Part shown: positions 9,501 through 17,856 of the stretch, piece by piece
Layout: each line of letters begins with the position of its first letter
Numbering within the stretch: the stretch's first letter is position 1
Source: Candidatus Uabimicrobium amorphum
Lineage (GTDB): Bacteria > Planctomycetota > Uabimicrobiia > Uabimicrobiales > Uabimicrobiaceae
DNA length: 64,000 nt
Assembly: GCF_009002475.1 (NCBI RefSeq)
Contig: NZ_AP019860.1
Span: 434,001 to 498,000 of the forward strand
Direction: 5' to 3'
Position numbers and translations under genes: made by a program
The notes under the pieces: generated by a model
Database searches by the model: none
Told to the model about the DNA's origin: nothing
Seen by the model: only the letters and a program-made list of their open reading frames with translations

Positions 9501-9773
9501 GTAACGCCCAGATACGGATTTTTCGTGTTGTTTTACTTCTTCATCGTCGTGCAAATTCATGGTTTGCGCGGCAGCAAAGGGAACATCTTGTTGGGCACCG
9601 ACTACCGTAAACTCTTCTATTTTTTTACCGCCAATACTACTTTTGGGGAGATCTAGTTGAATTTCGGGAATAGATTCCTCCTGCGCTCGAAAACTGTAGC
9701 TGAGAGCTTTATTACCCATTTTTTCTTCGTTGGCAAAAAGATCTTTCCATATTTTGTCTTTAGAGTTATCCAT
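6540..9773 (-). CDS. Ser/Thr kinase fused to OPA/GlpT-like MFS transporter
   Basis: 1077 residues. The N-terminal 100 are low-complexity. A Hanks-type kinase domain spans about 101-365: glycine loop GEGGMG (109-114), Lys131 in VAIK, HRDLKLEN (219-226), DWG in place of DFG (239-241) and APE (271-273), so it should be active. A helical, probably coiled-coil stretch (365-495) leads to about five hydrophobic segments (502-660). Residues about 680-1077 are an MFS domain resembling the organophosphate:phosphate antiporter family (GlpT, UhpT, UhpC), with the family-like YYLTRANMSVAQ in the first helix and about 12 membrane spans overall. The fusion suggests a transporter-type sensor coupled to phosphorylation, or a transporter controlled by its own kinase. 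AAGG precedes the ATG. The continuous frame argues against an assembly join. Confidence 0.88.
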   Translation of the reverse strand: MDNSKDKIWKDLFANEEKMGNKALSYSFRAQEESIPEIQLDLPKSSIGGKKIEEFTVVGAQQDVPFAAAQTMNLHDDEEVKQHEKSVSGRYRKLESNLNEDFILDEVIGEGGMGSIFKGMQRSLGRDVAIKILHNGSEHANLFASEARITGGLEHSNIVPIHHFGATENGVPHLAMKLVKGKSWLEILEDEKRPLKEHLRILITVCNAIAYAHENKIIHRDLKLENIMVGEFGEIFVMDWGLAVSFADKKEPHILHNSEVEFPAGTPIYMAPELATGEGKKQGPTTDVYLLGACLHHVLMKSARHTGQSLREVLENATASQPFSYPKEIPRELANICNKATAQDPQNRYSSVKEFQKLIEEYLEHEQANLLINEGLAKLEELDKSVARFARASERERETLEREIHRLDGEIVFALEQALKIWKNAEEARNGLTKENTLMLNYALETEDLKFAQYLMSRCEVPEYQDKIRKLQQKLKAQKDELIHLREAVRAHDWQEVASPLGTIFLFAAILGALGCFLTGSVLRKPDFSYWMVVPIWLFIPVVLGGITYYQARGLKIRSLVSQDIIGMWVIVGITCMLTGVINHSLGLPPFRMIGVASLLIGIGIANMALDIKKWLFIPAAVFFLGGVIMGVLYDYGLEIFGFLWLTSLMSIGVYFKIRSFVLEEDEGLVDIQGAHRGVSGSVMTFALLFFGYFAYYLTRANMSVAQLSIVDTTALTTKDLTAITSWGIMFYAIGKFTNGMIADKIGGKSIFILGMIGSVYSTCMFATGETYAWFLGWWCCNFYFLSMGWSGLIKICSHWYGGHKQRGTIMGIMSFSYQMGEAVAKAVTTLLASFSLLIWQGLFFVPAALLAIAALIVFLFLKEQPSNRPAVCETPNIKKVLQTLFTSRAFLLMIWGGFALTMVRGFFQSYSPQLLADRGLVNEEAGYVSTLFPIAGMVGTFLAGWISDKMNGNRGPVLVVPCMILAFMMFGSGLFFHSLFLLQGFLIISGFLIYAAYSVLGGVAAIDVGGNQAPSTTAGVLDGFGYLGYAVGSFLMLYFNPEQMFTVFAVVMLLMSLTLIPLWKIYPTKPLDFTEA

Positions 9774-9887
9774 GTTCGTACCTTATAAAATTGTAGAATT
9801 GATGTTTTGACTCCACGAAAGAGGAGGTGGCGATGGGAAATCAAAGTAGTATTGTCGGCCCAACATTCGTGGATGATATTTGCTCTA

Positions 9888-11231
9888 TTATTTGATGCGC
9901 ACAGCGGGCATCTGGCGCCCAAACTGATGCAATATTATTTTGTTTACATTACCTTCTTTATTCTTTACGAATTCTAACTGTGCGTTGACAATTTTCCAGA
10001 AAAACTTCGTTTCTGTTTCAGGATAAATGCGATAAGCAGGTTGATCGGCAATTTTTACCATAAGTTTGTCATTATTTTGCGAAATCTGAATTTTTAGCAT
10101 ACCTAGTTTGTACGTTCCGAGGTAAGAAGAAAATATTTTTGGATCAACTTCCGCGGTTTTGCGAACAACAACTTCTTGCATTTTTTCACCCGATAGAAAG
10201 TTTAAAATATTGAAACCCACGTAATCTAGGCTATTTGCGGTGTTTGTTAATACGATAATTCCAATTTCACGCTGTGGGTTAAAACCTAAAAAGCTGCGAA
10301 ACCCACCCGATCCACCGTTATGCCACACAACATCTTCTCCTAGTTTGTGCCATGCCGTACCAATTTTTAACTTACCACTTACATGACGTAAAGTCTTGTG
10401 TGATTTGACCAATGCTTGTTGTAAAGTGGTTTTTGGCTGTGCATGATGAGCAGCAATATTTTCTTTAATAAATCGTAAGCCATCTTTCACATTAGAATGT
10501 AGAGAACCAGCGCCTTGAAGAACTGGCCAATCCCAGAACGGGACAGGGGTTAAATCCAAATCATGTCCGACAGCGACTTGCCATTTTTTGTCTTTGGTAA
10601 TGGCGGTGTGTGACATCGAAAGAGGCTGGCAGATTTCCTCCTTTACCATACTCTCGTAACTCTTTTTTGCTTGTATTTGTAAAATTTTTCCCAATAGTCC
10701 GACACCAAGGTTGCTGTATTGGTATTGTTTCCCTGGTTTACGGGTTAGCTTATATTTACGAAGAAAATCGAGTATATTTTCGTCCGTGTAGCTGGTATAA
10801 GGATTATCGATATCTTTAGGCGTTATGTTCGTCGGCAAACTTGGTAGTCCTGACGTGTGAGTAACGAGATGTTGTAAGGTTATTTTTCCTACCTCGGAAT
10901 CTATATCGATGAATTTGTCGATCGTGTCGTCCATCGCCAATTTATTTTCTAAAATCATCTTTGATAGTAGGATACCAGTAAACGCTTTAGAAATAGACGC
11001 GATTTCAAAAACGGTTTGGACATTTGTTTTCTGTTGTGTAGTTTTGTCAGAAAAACCGTAAGATAGGACCACATCTTCTTTGTCTTTTTGATAGACTCCA
11101 ACGACAACGCCCACATTCCATTTGTATTCAATGATCGGTTGGATCATTTTGTCTATTTCTTGCTGTAAAGTGGTCTGAGCAAGCAAGAACGAGTGGCAGA
11201 CCAAAATACATATGGTAAATGTTCGGTACAT
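9888..11231 (-). CDS. Secreted class C beta-lactamase-like serine hydrolase
   Basis: 447 residues. Residues 1-19 are a signal peptide. The beta-lactamase/penicillin-binding fold shows its three motifs: SISK (Ser79, Lys82) as the nucleophile motif, YSN (172-174) as the Tyr-x-Asn motif, and HNGG (304-307) in place of KTG. The loop HLVTHTSGLP is also typical of this family, which includes AmpC, EstB-type esterases and D-aminopeptidases. The last 90 residues are a separate beta-rich domain like the C-terminal domain of planctomycete members. Substrate cannot be told from sequence: esterase or peptidase is as likely as beta-lactamase. It is divided from the kinase-transporter gene by 114 bases. 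Confidence 0.85.
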   Translation of the reverse strand: MYRTFTICILVCHSFLLAQTTLQQEIDKMIQPIIEYKWNVGVVVGVYQKDKEDVVLSYGFSDKTTQQKTNVQTVFEIASISKAFTGILLSKMILENKLAMDDTIDKFIDIDSEVGKITLQHLVTHTSGLPSLPTNITPKDIDNPYTSYTDENILDFLRKYKLTRKPGKQYQYSNLGVGLLGKILQIQAKKSYESMVKEEICQPLSMSHTAITKDKKWQVAVGHDLDLTPVPFWDWPVLQGAGSLHSNVKDGLRFIKENIAAHHAQPKTTLQQALVKSHKTLRHVSGKLKIGTAWHKLGEDVVWHNGGSGGFRSFLGFNPQREIGIIVLTNTANSLDYVGFNILNFLSGEKMQEVVVRKTAEVDPKIFSSYLGTYKLGMLKIQISQNNDKLMVKIADQPAYRIYPETETKFFWKIVNAQLEFVKNKEGNVNKIILHQFGRQMPAVRIK

Positions 11232-11269
11232 ACTTTTCTCCTGGTAGTATTTGAAATAGCGAAATTTAA

Positions 11270-11293
11270 CCGAGCCCGAGCCCGAGCCCGAAG
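11270..11293. repeat. Short GAGCCC hexamer array
   Basis: Three to four perfect CGAGCC/CCCGAG units followed by AAGTTTTTT lie between the hydrolase start (11231) and the end of ybaK (11386). The end of the array, GAGCCCGAAGTTTTT, resembles the left arm of the array at 5825-5861, so the two belong to one repeat family. No inverted partner is seen here. Confidence 0.7.
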
Positions 11294-11385
11294 TTTTTTG
11301 ATTTACTTCACAAATATTGATATGTTCATCATCTCAATTCTATCTCTGTGGTGTTACAGCCACCAAAATTTTAGAATGAACGGCG

Positions 11386-11865
11386 TTATTGAATGGCAAC
11401 ATTGACAAATTGTGGTTGTAAAAGCATTTGCAAATCTTGAAAACTAATCTTAACAAGAAGGCCTCTTTTGCCAGCGTTAATCCACAGGTATTCTAGATTT
11501 TGTATGGTGTGTTCGCAGTAGATTTTTAGGGGGGTTTTCGTGGCAAAAGGAGAAGTCCCACCAACAAGATAGTTGGTTAATTTTCTCACCTTGTCTGGAT
11601 GACAAAGTTTTACTGTCTTGCAGTTTATTTCACGCGCCATTTTTTTTAAAGACACTTCTTTGTCCCCATGCATTAAGATGATGAAGCACTGCTTGTTGTC
11701 GTTTTGCATGACAATGGTCTTTACTACCATGTGCGCGGAAGTTTCTAATGTTTGCGCGGCGTATTTTGCACCGCCATGCTCCTCATATTTGTATGTGTGA
11801 GAAACAAAAGTTACATTTTTTTGTTTTAGCAATCGAATTGCTGGTGTTGTGGTTTTTTTAGTCAT
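11386..11865 (-). CDS. ybaK: Aminoacyl-tRNA deacylase, YbaK/EbsC family
   Basis: 159 residues, the normal length. The protein begins TPAIRLLKQKNVTFVSHTY and contains the family motif VGGTSPFATK (residues about 102-111) with catalytic-site-like residues of the YbaK/ProX editing fold; Lys in the KTIV/MQND region matches the conserved lysine of the family. YbaK hydrolyses mischarged Cys-tRNA(Pro) in trans of prolyl-tRNA synthetase. It starts 10 bases after the end of the upstream kinase gene, so it is probably translated from the same message, an unusual pairing of a tRNA-proofreading enzyme with a receptor kinase. Confidence 0.9.
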   Translation of the reverse strand: MTKKTTTPAIRLLKQKNVTFVSHTYKYEEHGGAKYAAQTLETSAHMVVKTIVMQNDNKQCFIILMHGDKEVSLKKMAREINCKTVKLCHPDKVRKLTNYLVGGTSPFATKTPLKIYCEHTIQNLEYLWINAGKRGLLVKISFQDLQMLLQPQFVNVAIQ

Positions 11866-11875
11866 TTTTTATGTA

Positions 11876-14218
11876 TTATTTGGGTATATAACAAATGCGA
11901 AATCCAGTGGTACTGTTTTTAAAATGTGGTTCAAATTTGCTGCGATATGCAGAACGCATACTGCCTATCCAAAAGTGATTCCATGCCGCACCACGTGAAA
12001 CTTTATAACCAGCAAAAGACTTTGCCTCTTTATTTGCAAAGTTTTGGTAGTCATCCTGGCACCACTCGCTGGCGTTACCGACCATATCGTGCACTCCAAA
12101 TGCGTTGCTTTGCAAATTACCCACCGGTGCAAGTTCGGCAAAGCCGTCAATGACCTCTATTCCTGGATGTTGAGGGTGTTTCATGTTGGTGGTTTTATCC
12201 ATAATATTGGCGTACTTACCAATATAATTTATATCATCTCCCCACGGAAATCGACTATCTGTGCCACCGCGACATGCATATTCCCATTGAACTTCTGTGG
12301 GCAAAGTAAATTTGCGGAGTTTTGGCAAAAATTGCTGATGAATGGCATTCCACGATACATAGGTTGCTGGGTGTGCGGTGTTATCATGCATGTAATCTTG
12401 GCCTTGCCATGGCTTTTTTCCCGTAACTTTAAACCACTGCTCTTGTGTAATTTCGTACTTGCCTATCCAGTAGTGTTTATCAATGGTGACAGTATGTTGT
12501 TTTTCATCTTCGTCTCTATCCACTTCTGTAATCGGAGACCCCATCCAAAATTTACCAGGAGGGATAAGCATCATCGGAATAGCAACACCTGATATTTGAA
12601 CTTTTTTCTCTAGAGGTTCACCTATTTTATCGGCATACCACTTTTGGTATTTTTTTGCGTAGTTCATTTGTTGATTGGCAGATAAATTTACCCATATTAA
12701 ACTGGTGAAGTCAAAGTAACCATTTTCCCAACAAGAGTTCCATACCTCTTCGTCAAAGGGGGTTTGCTGTTGTATGGACAACATGTTGTTGATCGTTGCA
12801 ATTCTTTGGCGGCAATTTTCCATAAATTTTTCAAAATTCGCTGAGTTTAGGCTGCTGATGGCCTGTTTTTTGGAAATATTTTCGCGTTTTTGTAGCATCT
12901 TAACTTCGTTGTTAAAGTATTCTTGGGCTTTGGTTTTTGCTAATTGATATAGAGTTTTGCTTTGTAGTAGTAATTCACGGTTCTTATTTTTTTCCGCTGC
13001 GATCCCTTTGGCAAAAAGCAAATCTGCGTTGCTCTGGTATTCTTTGGCTTTGTTCCATATTTTATTCTCTTGTGGTTTGATACTTTCGCCACCAAAAGTC
13101 CAGTACGCGGCAATAACTAGCAATAGTAGTAGTAATGCATTGACAACGATGAGGGATAAAAGCCACTGCTCTTTACAAAATTCAATGGCTTGGTGGTAAA
13201 TTGCCACCACTTTGTTTTGTGGTCCGGTAATTTTGTTTCCGTGAACTTCTTGGTAGTTAATACGGATTGTGGCAAGCTTTTTTGATAGGTTAGTATCAAC
13301 TGGGTTTGATAATTGAATTCTCTTTGCGCGTCCACCGTCGATGTATTTTTTTGTATGTAACAAATTTTGTTGGATTTGTGCCAGACGGTCAGCGACTTGG
13401 TTGGCCGTTTCTGGGCGATTTTGTGGATTTTTATCCATACCTTCTTTTAACAAATGGGATAGTTCTTGTAGGCATTCGCGCTCTTTTGGGTTGAGTTGTT
13501 TATCGCTTAATAATATTTTCTCCATTAAACTCGGAGGAGAAAAGTCTGTAATTTTGTATAAAATAGCGAATTCATTTTCGTCGTAGAAAGGAGAGCGGTC
13601 TTCCCATAAAAAAAATTGGTACAATACTGTACACAGTGAAAATATATCACTTTGGTAACTGTGTTCTCCTTTCACTTGTTCCGGACTTGCGTAGAGAGGT
13701 GTACCCAGAAAATCATCACCTTTGGTAATCTGCACTGTTCCGTATGTTGTATCTTTCGCTAAACCTAAATCAAGTAGCTTGATGTCCCCTGTTTCATCGT
13801 CTATGATAATATTGTCTGGTTTAATATCGCGATGTATGATACCAGCTAAGTTTAGAATTTCTACGGCGCGTGCTATTTTGTTGGCAATGGCTAATTGCTC
13901 TGGTAGGGAAAAACTGTTTTTGTGTTCACGAATAACTTCGCGTAACGTTTTTCCATCTACAAGTTCCATAACCAAGTAGGCATGTTCTTCGTGTTCAAAA
14001 AAATCAAAAGCACGTACAAAAAAAGGATGGTCTATTTTGCGTAGTAGGCGATATTCTCTTTTAAATCTGCGCTTGCGTACTTTATCGATCGACATCAACC
14101 GCTTAATGGCTACTGTTCGCTTCTTTTTTTGGTCAATTGCCTTGTAAATCTCGCCAATACCGCCTTTTCCAATGAGTTCCTGCGTTAGATACTTCCCTGC
14201 GAGCAGATTACCATTCAT
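11876..14218 (-). CDS. Transmembrane Ser/Thr kinase with SUMF1-like domain
   Basis: 780 residues. Kinase domain about 8-285: glycine loop GKGGIG, Lys39 in VAIK, HRDIKPDN (129-136), DLG instead of DFG (150-152) and SPE (178-180). One membrane span at 353-374. Residues 385-530 are helical. Residues about 548-778 are a formylglycine-generating-enzyme (SUMF1) type domain: PMMLIPPGKFWMGS, the YEITQEQW motif, LPTEVQWEYACRGG, WGDD, and the final RGAAWN...GFRI. The cysteine pair used by oxygen-dependent FGE is absent from the final segment (WNHFWIGSMRSAYRS), so this is more likely a binding or other SUMF1-fold module than a sulfatase activator. Kinase-SUMF1 proteins are known in planctomycetes and relatives. 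It is followed by ybaK 10 bases downstream. Confidence 0.9.
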   Translation of the reverse strand: MNGNLLAGKYLTQELIGKGGIGEIYKAIDQKKKRTVAIKRLMSIDKVRKRRFKREYRLLRKIDHPFFVRAFDFFEHEEHAYLVMELVDGKTLREVIREHKNSFSLPEQLAIANKIARAVEILNLAGIIHRDIKPDNIIIDDETGDIKLLDLGLAKDTTYGTVQITKGDDFLGTPLYASPEQVKGEHSYQSDIFSLCTVLYQFFLWEDRSPFYDENEFAILYKITDFSPPSLMEKILLSDKQLNPKERECLQELSHLLKEGMDKNPQNRPETANQVADRLAQIQQNLLHTKKYIDGGRAKRIQLSNPVDTNLSKKLATIRINYQEVHGNKITGPQNKVVAIYHQAIEFCKEQWLLSLIVVNALLLLLLVIAAYWTFGGESIKPQENKIWNKAKEYQSNADLLFAKGIAAEKNKNRELLLQSKTLYQLAKTKAQEYFNNEVKMLQKRENISKKQAISSLNSANFEKFMENCRQRIATINNMLSIQQQTPFDEEVWNSCWENGYFDFTSLIWVNLSANQQMNYAKKYQKWYADKIGEPLEKKVQISGVAIPMMLIPPGKFWMGSPITEVDRDEDEKQHTVTIDKHYWIGKYEITQEQWFKVTGKKPWQGQDYMHDNTAHPATYVSWNAIHQQFLPKLRKFTLPTEVQWEYACRGGTDSRFPWGDDINYIGKYANIMDKTTNMKHPQHPGIEVIDGFAELAPVGNLQSNAFGVHDMVGNASEWCQDDYQNFANKEAKSFAGYKVSRGAAWNHFWIGSMRSAYRSKFEPHFKNSTTGFRICYIPK

Positions 14219-14604
14219 TTGTAGTTTGCCTTAAAAAACTTTTTTGTACTTGCTTATAAAACATATATTTAATACATTATTAGTAGTCCATTCTACCGTT
14301 TTAGTGGTAATTCTCACAAGTCGAAAGACTTTGTGATTCAGGGGAGTTAAAAACATAAATCTACTAACGTTAGGCTCATTGAGAAAAAACACCTTTACTT
14401 GTTTTGTGCATCAGTTTTGTGGTTTTTATCCACGAAATAACTACACGCCTTTGCAACAACTTGTTGATGAACAAAATTTCTAAGTATTTACCTCTTTCGG
14501 CCATTCCGCGTTATTTTAATACCAAAGACGATAGAATTTTAGATAGGGTTTAGAAAACAACATTATATCATATAATTCTTAATATGGGAATCAGGTAAAC
14601 AAGA
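14219..14604. promoter_or_regulatory. Divergent promoter region between two kinase genes
   Basis: This 386-base spacer separates the minus-strand kinase starting at 14218 and the plus-strand kinase at 14605. A TATAAT at 14571-14576 is a possible -10 box for the latter; no convincing -35 is seen. A small hairpin with a GAAA loop lies at 14315-14335 (CACAAGTC/GACTTTGTG with one bulge). I found no ORF or tRNA in it. Confidence 0.4.
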
Positions 14605-16113
14605 ATGCCTAAAATAACCTTAAAAGAGAAAATTATCTTTCACTACGCCAAAAAACTAAACTATCTTACAGATATAGACATTCAAGAGTACTACACTGGC
14701 CAAGTTGATTGCAATTCATTTATTCTTGGACATTCCAAATTATCATCCTATCAAAAACATGTGATCCGAGTGTTGTTTGTGATGAGATGTTTGCTAAAAA
14801 TAGCAGAACAGAAAAAAATGATAACAGAAGATCAATCGAGAAATCTACAAAAAAATCAATTATCTCTCATCATCAATCAACGTTCTTGGCAACTAGATAT
14901 AAGCGTTGCGCAAATGTTTACTCTTGACACTGTTGAGGGAATTTGCAAACTTTTAGAAGGCAACTCTGTATTTACCAAACAAGACACAGCATTTTTGAAA
15001 AATCTGTTTCAGCAGTATATAAATACGTTAGGGCCAAATACAAAAGTCAACACACCTATGGAAGTGAAACGTCAGGAAAGAGAACAGCAAATTTTGGCCG
15101 AGGAATTCACCATAGACCAGAAAAATATGGATTTACTCTCTCCACATGCACAGACAATACAAATCATAGATAAGGTTATGTCGGACTCTCCCGAGGAGAA
15201 GAAAGAAAAAACCTTTATATTCCCCAATTTGGAGAAGGTCGTTAAGTCGCCGACACGTCTCCAATTGGAAGACAACCTTGACATGCCAAATGACCTAAAC
15301 CACTACCAAATCATTAAATTAATCGCCAAAGGTAGCATGGGAGAAATTTATCTGGCAAACGATACAAAACAAAATCGCAAAGTAGCGATCAAAATACTTG
15401 CCAATGACCTTGCTGATAGCGTTACGAGTCGATTTATGCAGGAAGCCGAAGTATTGTCGTGTTTAGATCATCCAAATATTATCAACATGTATGAGTTTAG
15501 TTTTGCCCATGCGATTAATCAATACTACATTGCGATGGAATTCGCACCGGGAAAAAACGTGAAGGAAATTTTGAATGAACTTACTTTTATTGAAGTGGTT
15601 GATTCATTAAAAATCATATCTTGTGTGGTGGAGGCTTTGCGTTATTCTTTAACACGGCGCATCATTCACCGTGATATTAAACCCGCGAATATCATGATTA
15701 CGAGTGACGAAGGCAATGTAAAGCTTACTGATTTTGGAATTGGTAAGATATTGAACCAAAGCGGGAATACGAAAACAGGTGAGGTGATGGGAACACCATA
15801 CTACATCTCCCCCGAACAAATTATTGATACGCGTAGTGTCGATCACAAAACAGATATCTATTCTATAGGAGCCACTCTGTATCGCATGGTTTCGGGAAAA
15901 GCACCTTATGCCCAATACAAGGGGTTGCACAATATCATGCGTGCGAAAATAAATGAGGATTGTCTCGCACTTCATGAAGTGGCCGATGTTCCTAAGTCTA
16001 TTAGCAATTTTGTTGCACGCGCTATGGCCAGAGATCCGCAAAATCGCTATCAAACATTTTCACAAATGCAGCGCGATATACAAGGTATTCTCCAGCAGTA
16101 CTCGCAATTTTAA
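14605..16113 (+). CDS. Soluble Ser/Thr kinase with unknown N-terminal domain
   Basis: 502 residues, no membrane span. Residues 1-140 are a helical region of unknown family, followed by a charged linker to about 225. The kinase domain is C-terminal (232-500): AKGSMG at 241-246 (the first glycine of GxGxxG is Ala), Lys263 in VAIK, HRDIKPAN (355-362), DFG (376-378) and SPE (402-404), so catalysis is probably intact. Having the kinase last, without a transmembrane sensor, distinguishes it from its neighbours and suggests a cytoplasmic regulator. The stop codon lies inside the terminator stem shared with the adenine deaminase gene. Confidence 0.88.
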   Translation: MPKITLKEKIIFHYAKKLNYLTDIDIQEYYTGQVDCNSFILGHSKLSSYQKHVIRVLFVMRCLLKIAEQKKMITEDQSRNLQKNQLSLIINQRSWQLDISVAQMFTLDTVEGICKLLEGNSVFTKQDTAFLKNLFQQYINTLGPNTKVNTPMEVKRQEREQQILAEEFTIDQKNMDLLSPHAQTIQIIDKVMSDSPEEKKEKTFIFPNLEKVVKSPTRLQLEDNLDMPNDLNHYQIIKLIAKGSMGEIYLANDTKQNRKVAIKILANDLADSVTSRFMQEAEVLSCLDHPNIINMYEFSFAHAINQYYIAMEFAPGKNVKEILNELTFIEVVDSLKIISCVVEALRYSLTRRIIHRDIKPANIMITSDEGNVKLTDFGIGKILNQSGNTKTGEVMGTPYYISPEQIIDTRSVDHKTDIYSIGATLYRMVSGKAPYAQYKGLHNIMRAKINEDCLALHEVADVPKSISNFVARAMARDPQNRYQTFSQMQRDIQGILQQYSQF

Positions 16114-16137
16114 CCATCTGCCGCAGCAGATGGTTAA
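16110..16137. terminator. Bidirectional terminator overlapping a stop codon
   Basis: TTAACCATCTGC (16110-16121) and GCAGATGGTTAA (16126-16137) form a perfect 12-bp stem with a four-base loop. The TAA stop of the kinase gene (16111-16113) is part of the stem. Flanking T/A tracts allow use in both directions between the convergent genes. Confidence 0.85.
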
Positions 16138-16143
16138 CCAATT

Positions 16144-17856
16144 TTATGACTCCAGCAAATCTATCACCGCGAATTTATCTACATCAACTAAACCAAAATC
16201 AGTCAGTTTTAGATGAGGAATTACAGCGAGAGCTAAAAACGATAGTACCATAAACGGTGACTTCAATTGTGTTCCAATCTGTTGAGCCTTTTCCTCTATA
16301 TCATGTAAATTTTTTACGACATCGTCTACAGGAGCATCCGACATTAGACCTGCTATGCGCAAAGGTAATTCACATAGTGTTTCTCCCTTATCAACAACAG
16401 CAAACCCACCGCCGATTTTTTGAATTGTTTGGGCAACACTTATCATATCGTTGATATTTTTTCCTACCAAAATTAGATTGTGATTATCGTGAGCGACGGT
16501 AGAGGCAAGAGCTCCACTTTGCAGTCCCATTCCCACAACATAGCCTAAACCTACCTGAGCATTTTTACCATGTCTTTCGACAACAGCAAGATAACAAAGG
16601 TCTGTTTGCTCCTGATTATCCAGGTCTACAATTTCTTTTTCGGTGATCAATTCTCCTGGTAATATTTTTATGGCGTTGACCTTGCCTGATGTAGGGTAGT
16701 TGTTCAATTTTTCTGATAGGTCATTGGGTACATGAACAGAGTCATAAGTAGAAGAGGCCTCTGTGCGGGTAACCTTTTTGATGATTTTGCCGTTTTCGGC
16801 AACTTTCTTACCACGATAGTAAACACTGTCTATTTTGACTTGTTGTAGGTCATCCAAAATCACGAAGTTGGCGTAGTAACCGATACCAATGCCACCAACC
16901 CACTTTAGGTTATATACCGTTGCTGGATTTAGTGTCATAATGCGGATTGCACGAATAGGATCTACCCCTGCGTCTATGAGCATTTTTAATATTAAGTTCA
17001 AGTGCCCGTGCTCTAGGAGTTGATCAGGATGGCGGTCATCAGAAGCGATGCAAATACGGTGCGCTGTTTGGTCCGTCAATACCGGAATTAAGGCTTTTAA
17101 GTTGCGTGCTGCGGAACCTTCACGCATTAAGACATGCATGCCTTTGCGTAACTTTTCTGTGGCTTCTTGTGCAGATGTACATTCGTGATCGGTAAAAATG
17201 CCAGCGTTTAAATATGCGTTCAGTTCCCGTCCTTTTAGCATGGGAGAATGTCCATCAATATTCAGTCCGAGTTTGTGTGCTGTGGCTACCTTTTGCAGAA
17301 CATCTTCATTGCATAAATAAACGCCGGGGTAATTCATTAATTCGCTAAGCGCAGGTGTCGCGTTGTTGTAACGGAATATTTCCTCGAAGTCCTTTGCGGT
17401 GATCTCTGCACCAGAGGTTTCCATGTGTGTTGCTGGAACACATGATGGTATGCTAAAATGAATGTCCATAGGCGCATCTTGCGCAGCGCGATACATGTAC
17501 TTATAGCCCTCAATTCCGAGAACGTTGACAATCTCATGGGGATCACTAACGACCGCACCTGTTCCATGAGGAACAACTGTTTCGGCAAAACCTTCTGGAC
17601 TTAGCATTGATGATTCAACGTGGATGTGTGCATCGATAAATGAAGGAGATAAGTACTTTCCCTGTAGGTCAATTTCTTGTTTGGCTTCTAGACTGTCATC
17701 CACCGCGACTATTCTACCGTCGGCGACCGCTACCGATGTTTCCCATATTTCTTCGGTAAATGTCGATACAACTTTTGCATTTTTGAAAATAATATCTGCG
17801 GGAGATTTTCCCATGGCCACTTGAATGCGATGTGGCATACTTTGACTAAAATCCAT
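16144..17856 (-). CDS. ade: Adenine deaminase
   Basis: 570 residues from the ATG at 17856, preferred to the upstream start at 17877 because AAGGAAA precedes it and the ATG overlaps the stop of rsmD (TAATG). It is an amidohydrolase-superfamily enzyme converting adenine to hypoxanthine and ammonia. Metal-binding motifs are visible: DAHIHVESS near the N-terminus, the SDPHEIVNVLG segment, the NIDGHSP histidine, and ASDDRHPD. The C-terminal domain with HDNHNLILVG and IGGGFAVV is typical of the adenine deaminase (Ade/YicP) family and of normal length. It supports purine salvage. It is the last of three overlapping minus-strand genes. Confidence 0.94.
   Translation of the reverse strand: MDFSQSMPHRIQVAMGKSPADIIFKNAKVVSTFTEEIWETSVAVADGRIVAVDDSLEAKQEIDLQGKYLSPSFIDAHIHVESSMLSPEGFAETVVPHGTGAVVSDPHEIVNVLGIEGYKYMYRAAQDAPMDIHFSIPSCVPATHMETSGAEITAKDFEEIFRYNNATPALSELMNYPGVYLCNEDVLQKVATAHKLGLNIDGHSPMLKGRELNAYLNAGIFTDHECTSAQEATEKLRKGMHVLMREGSAARNLKALIPVLTDQTAHRICIASDDRHPDQLLEHGHLNLILKMLIDAGVDPIRAIRIMTLNPATVYNLKWVGGIGIGYYANFVILDDLQQVKIDSVYYRGKKVAENGKIIKKVTRTEASSTYDSVHVPNDLSEKLNNYPTSGKVNAIKILPGELITEKEIVDLDNQEQTDLCYLAVVERHGKNAQVGLGYVVGMGLQSGALASTVAHDNHNLILVGKNINDMISVAQTIQKIGGGFAVVDKGETLCELPLRIAGLMSDAPVDDVVKNLHDIEEKAQQIGTQLKSPFMVLSFLALAVIPHLKLTDFGLVDVDKFAVIDLLES

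Noticed and set aside
9653..9922. Minus-strand frame overlapping the kinase-transporter start and the hydrolase end
   Set aside because: It overlaps two well-supported genes in another frame and has no recognisable protein features.
9888..11231. Antibiotic-resistance beta-lactamase
   Set aside because: SxxK and YxN are present, but these are shared with esterases and peptidases of the same fold, and HNGG replaces KTG. Resistance cannot be claimed.
11876..14218. Sulfatase-activating enzyme
   Set aside because: The SUMF1-like domain lacks the catalytic cysteine pair and no sulfatase gene is in the window.
14315..14335. Small RNA gene from the GAAA-loop hairpin
   Set aside because: A single short hairpin with a bulge, without promoter or terminator, is not enough.
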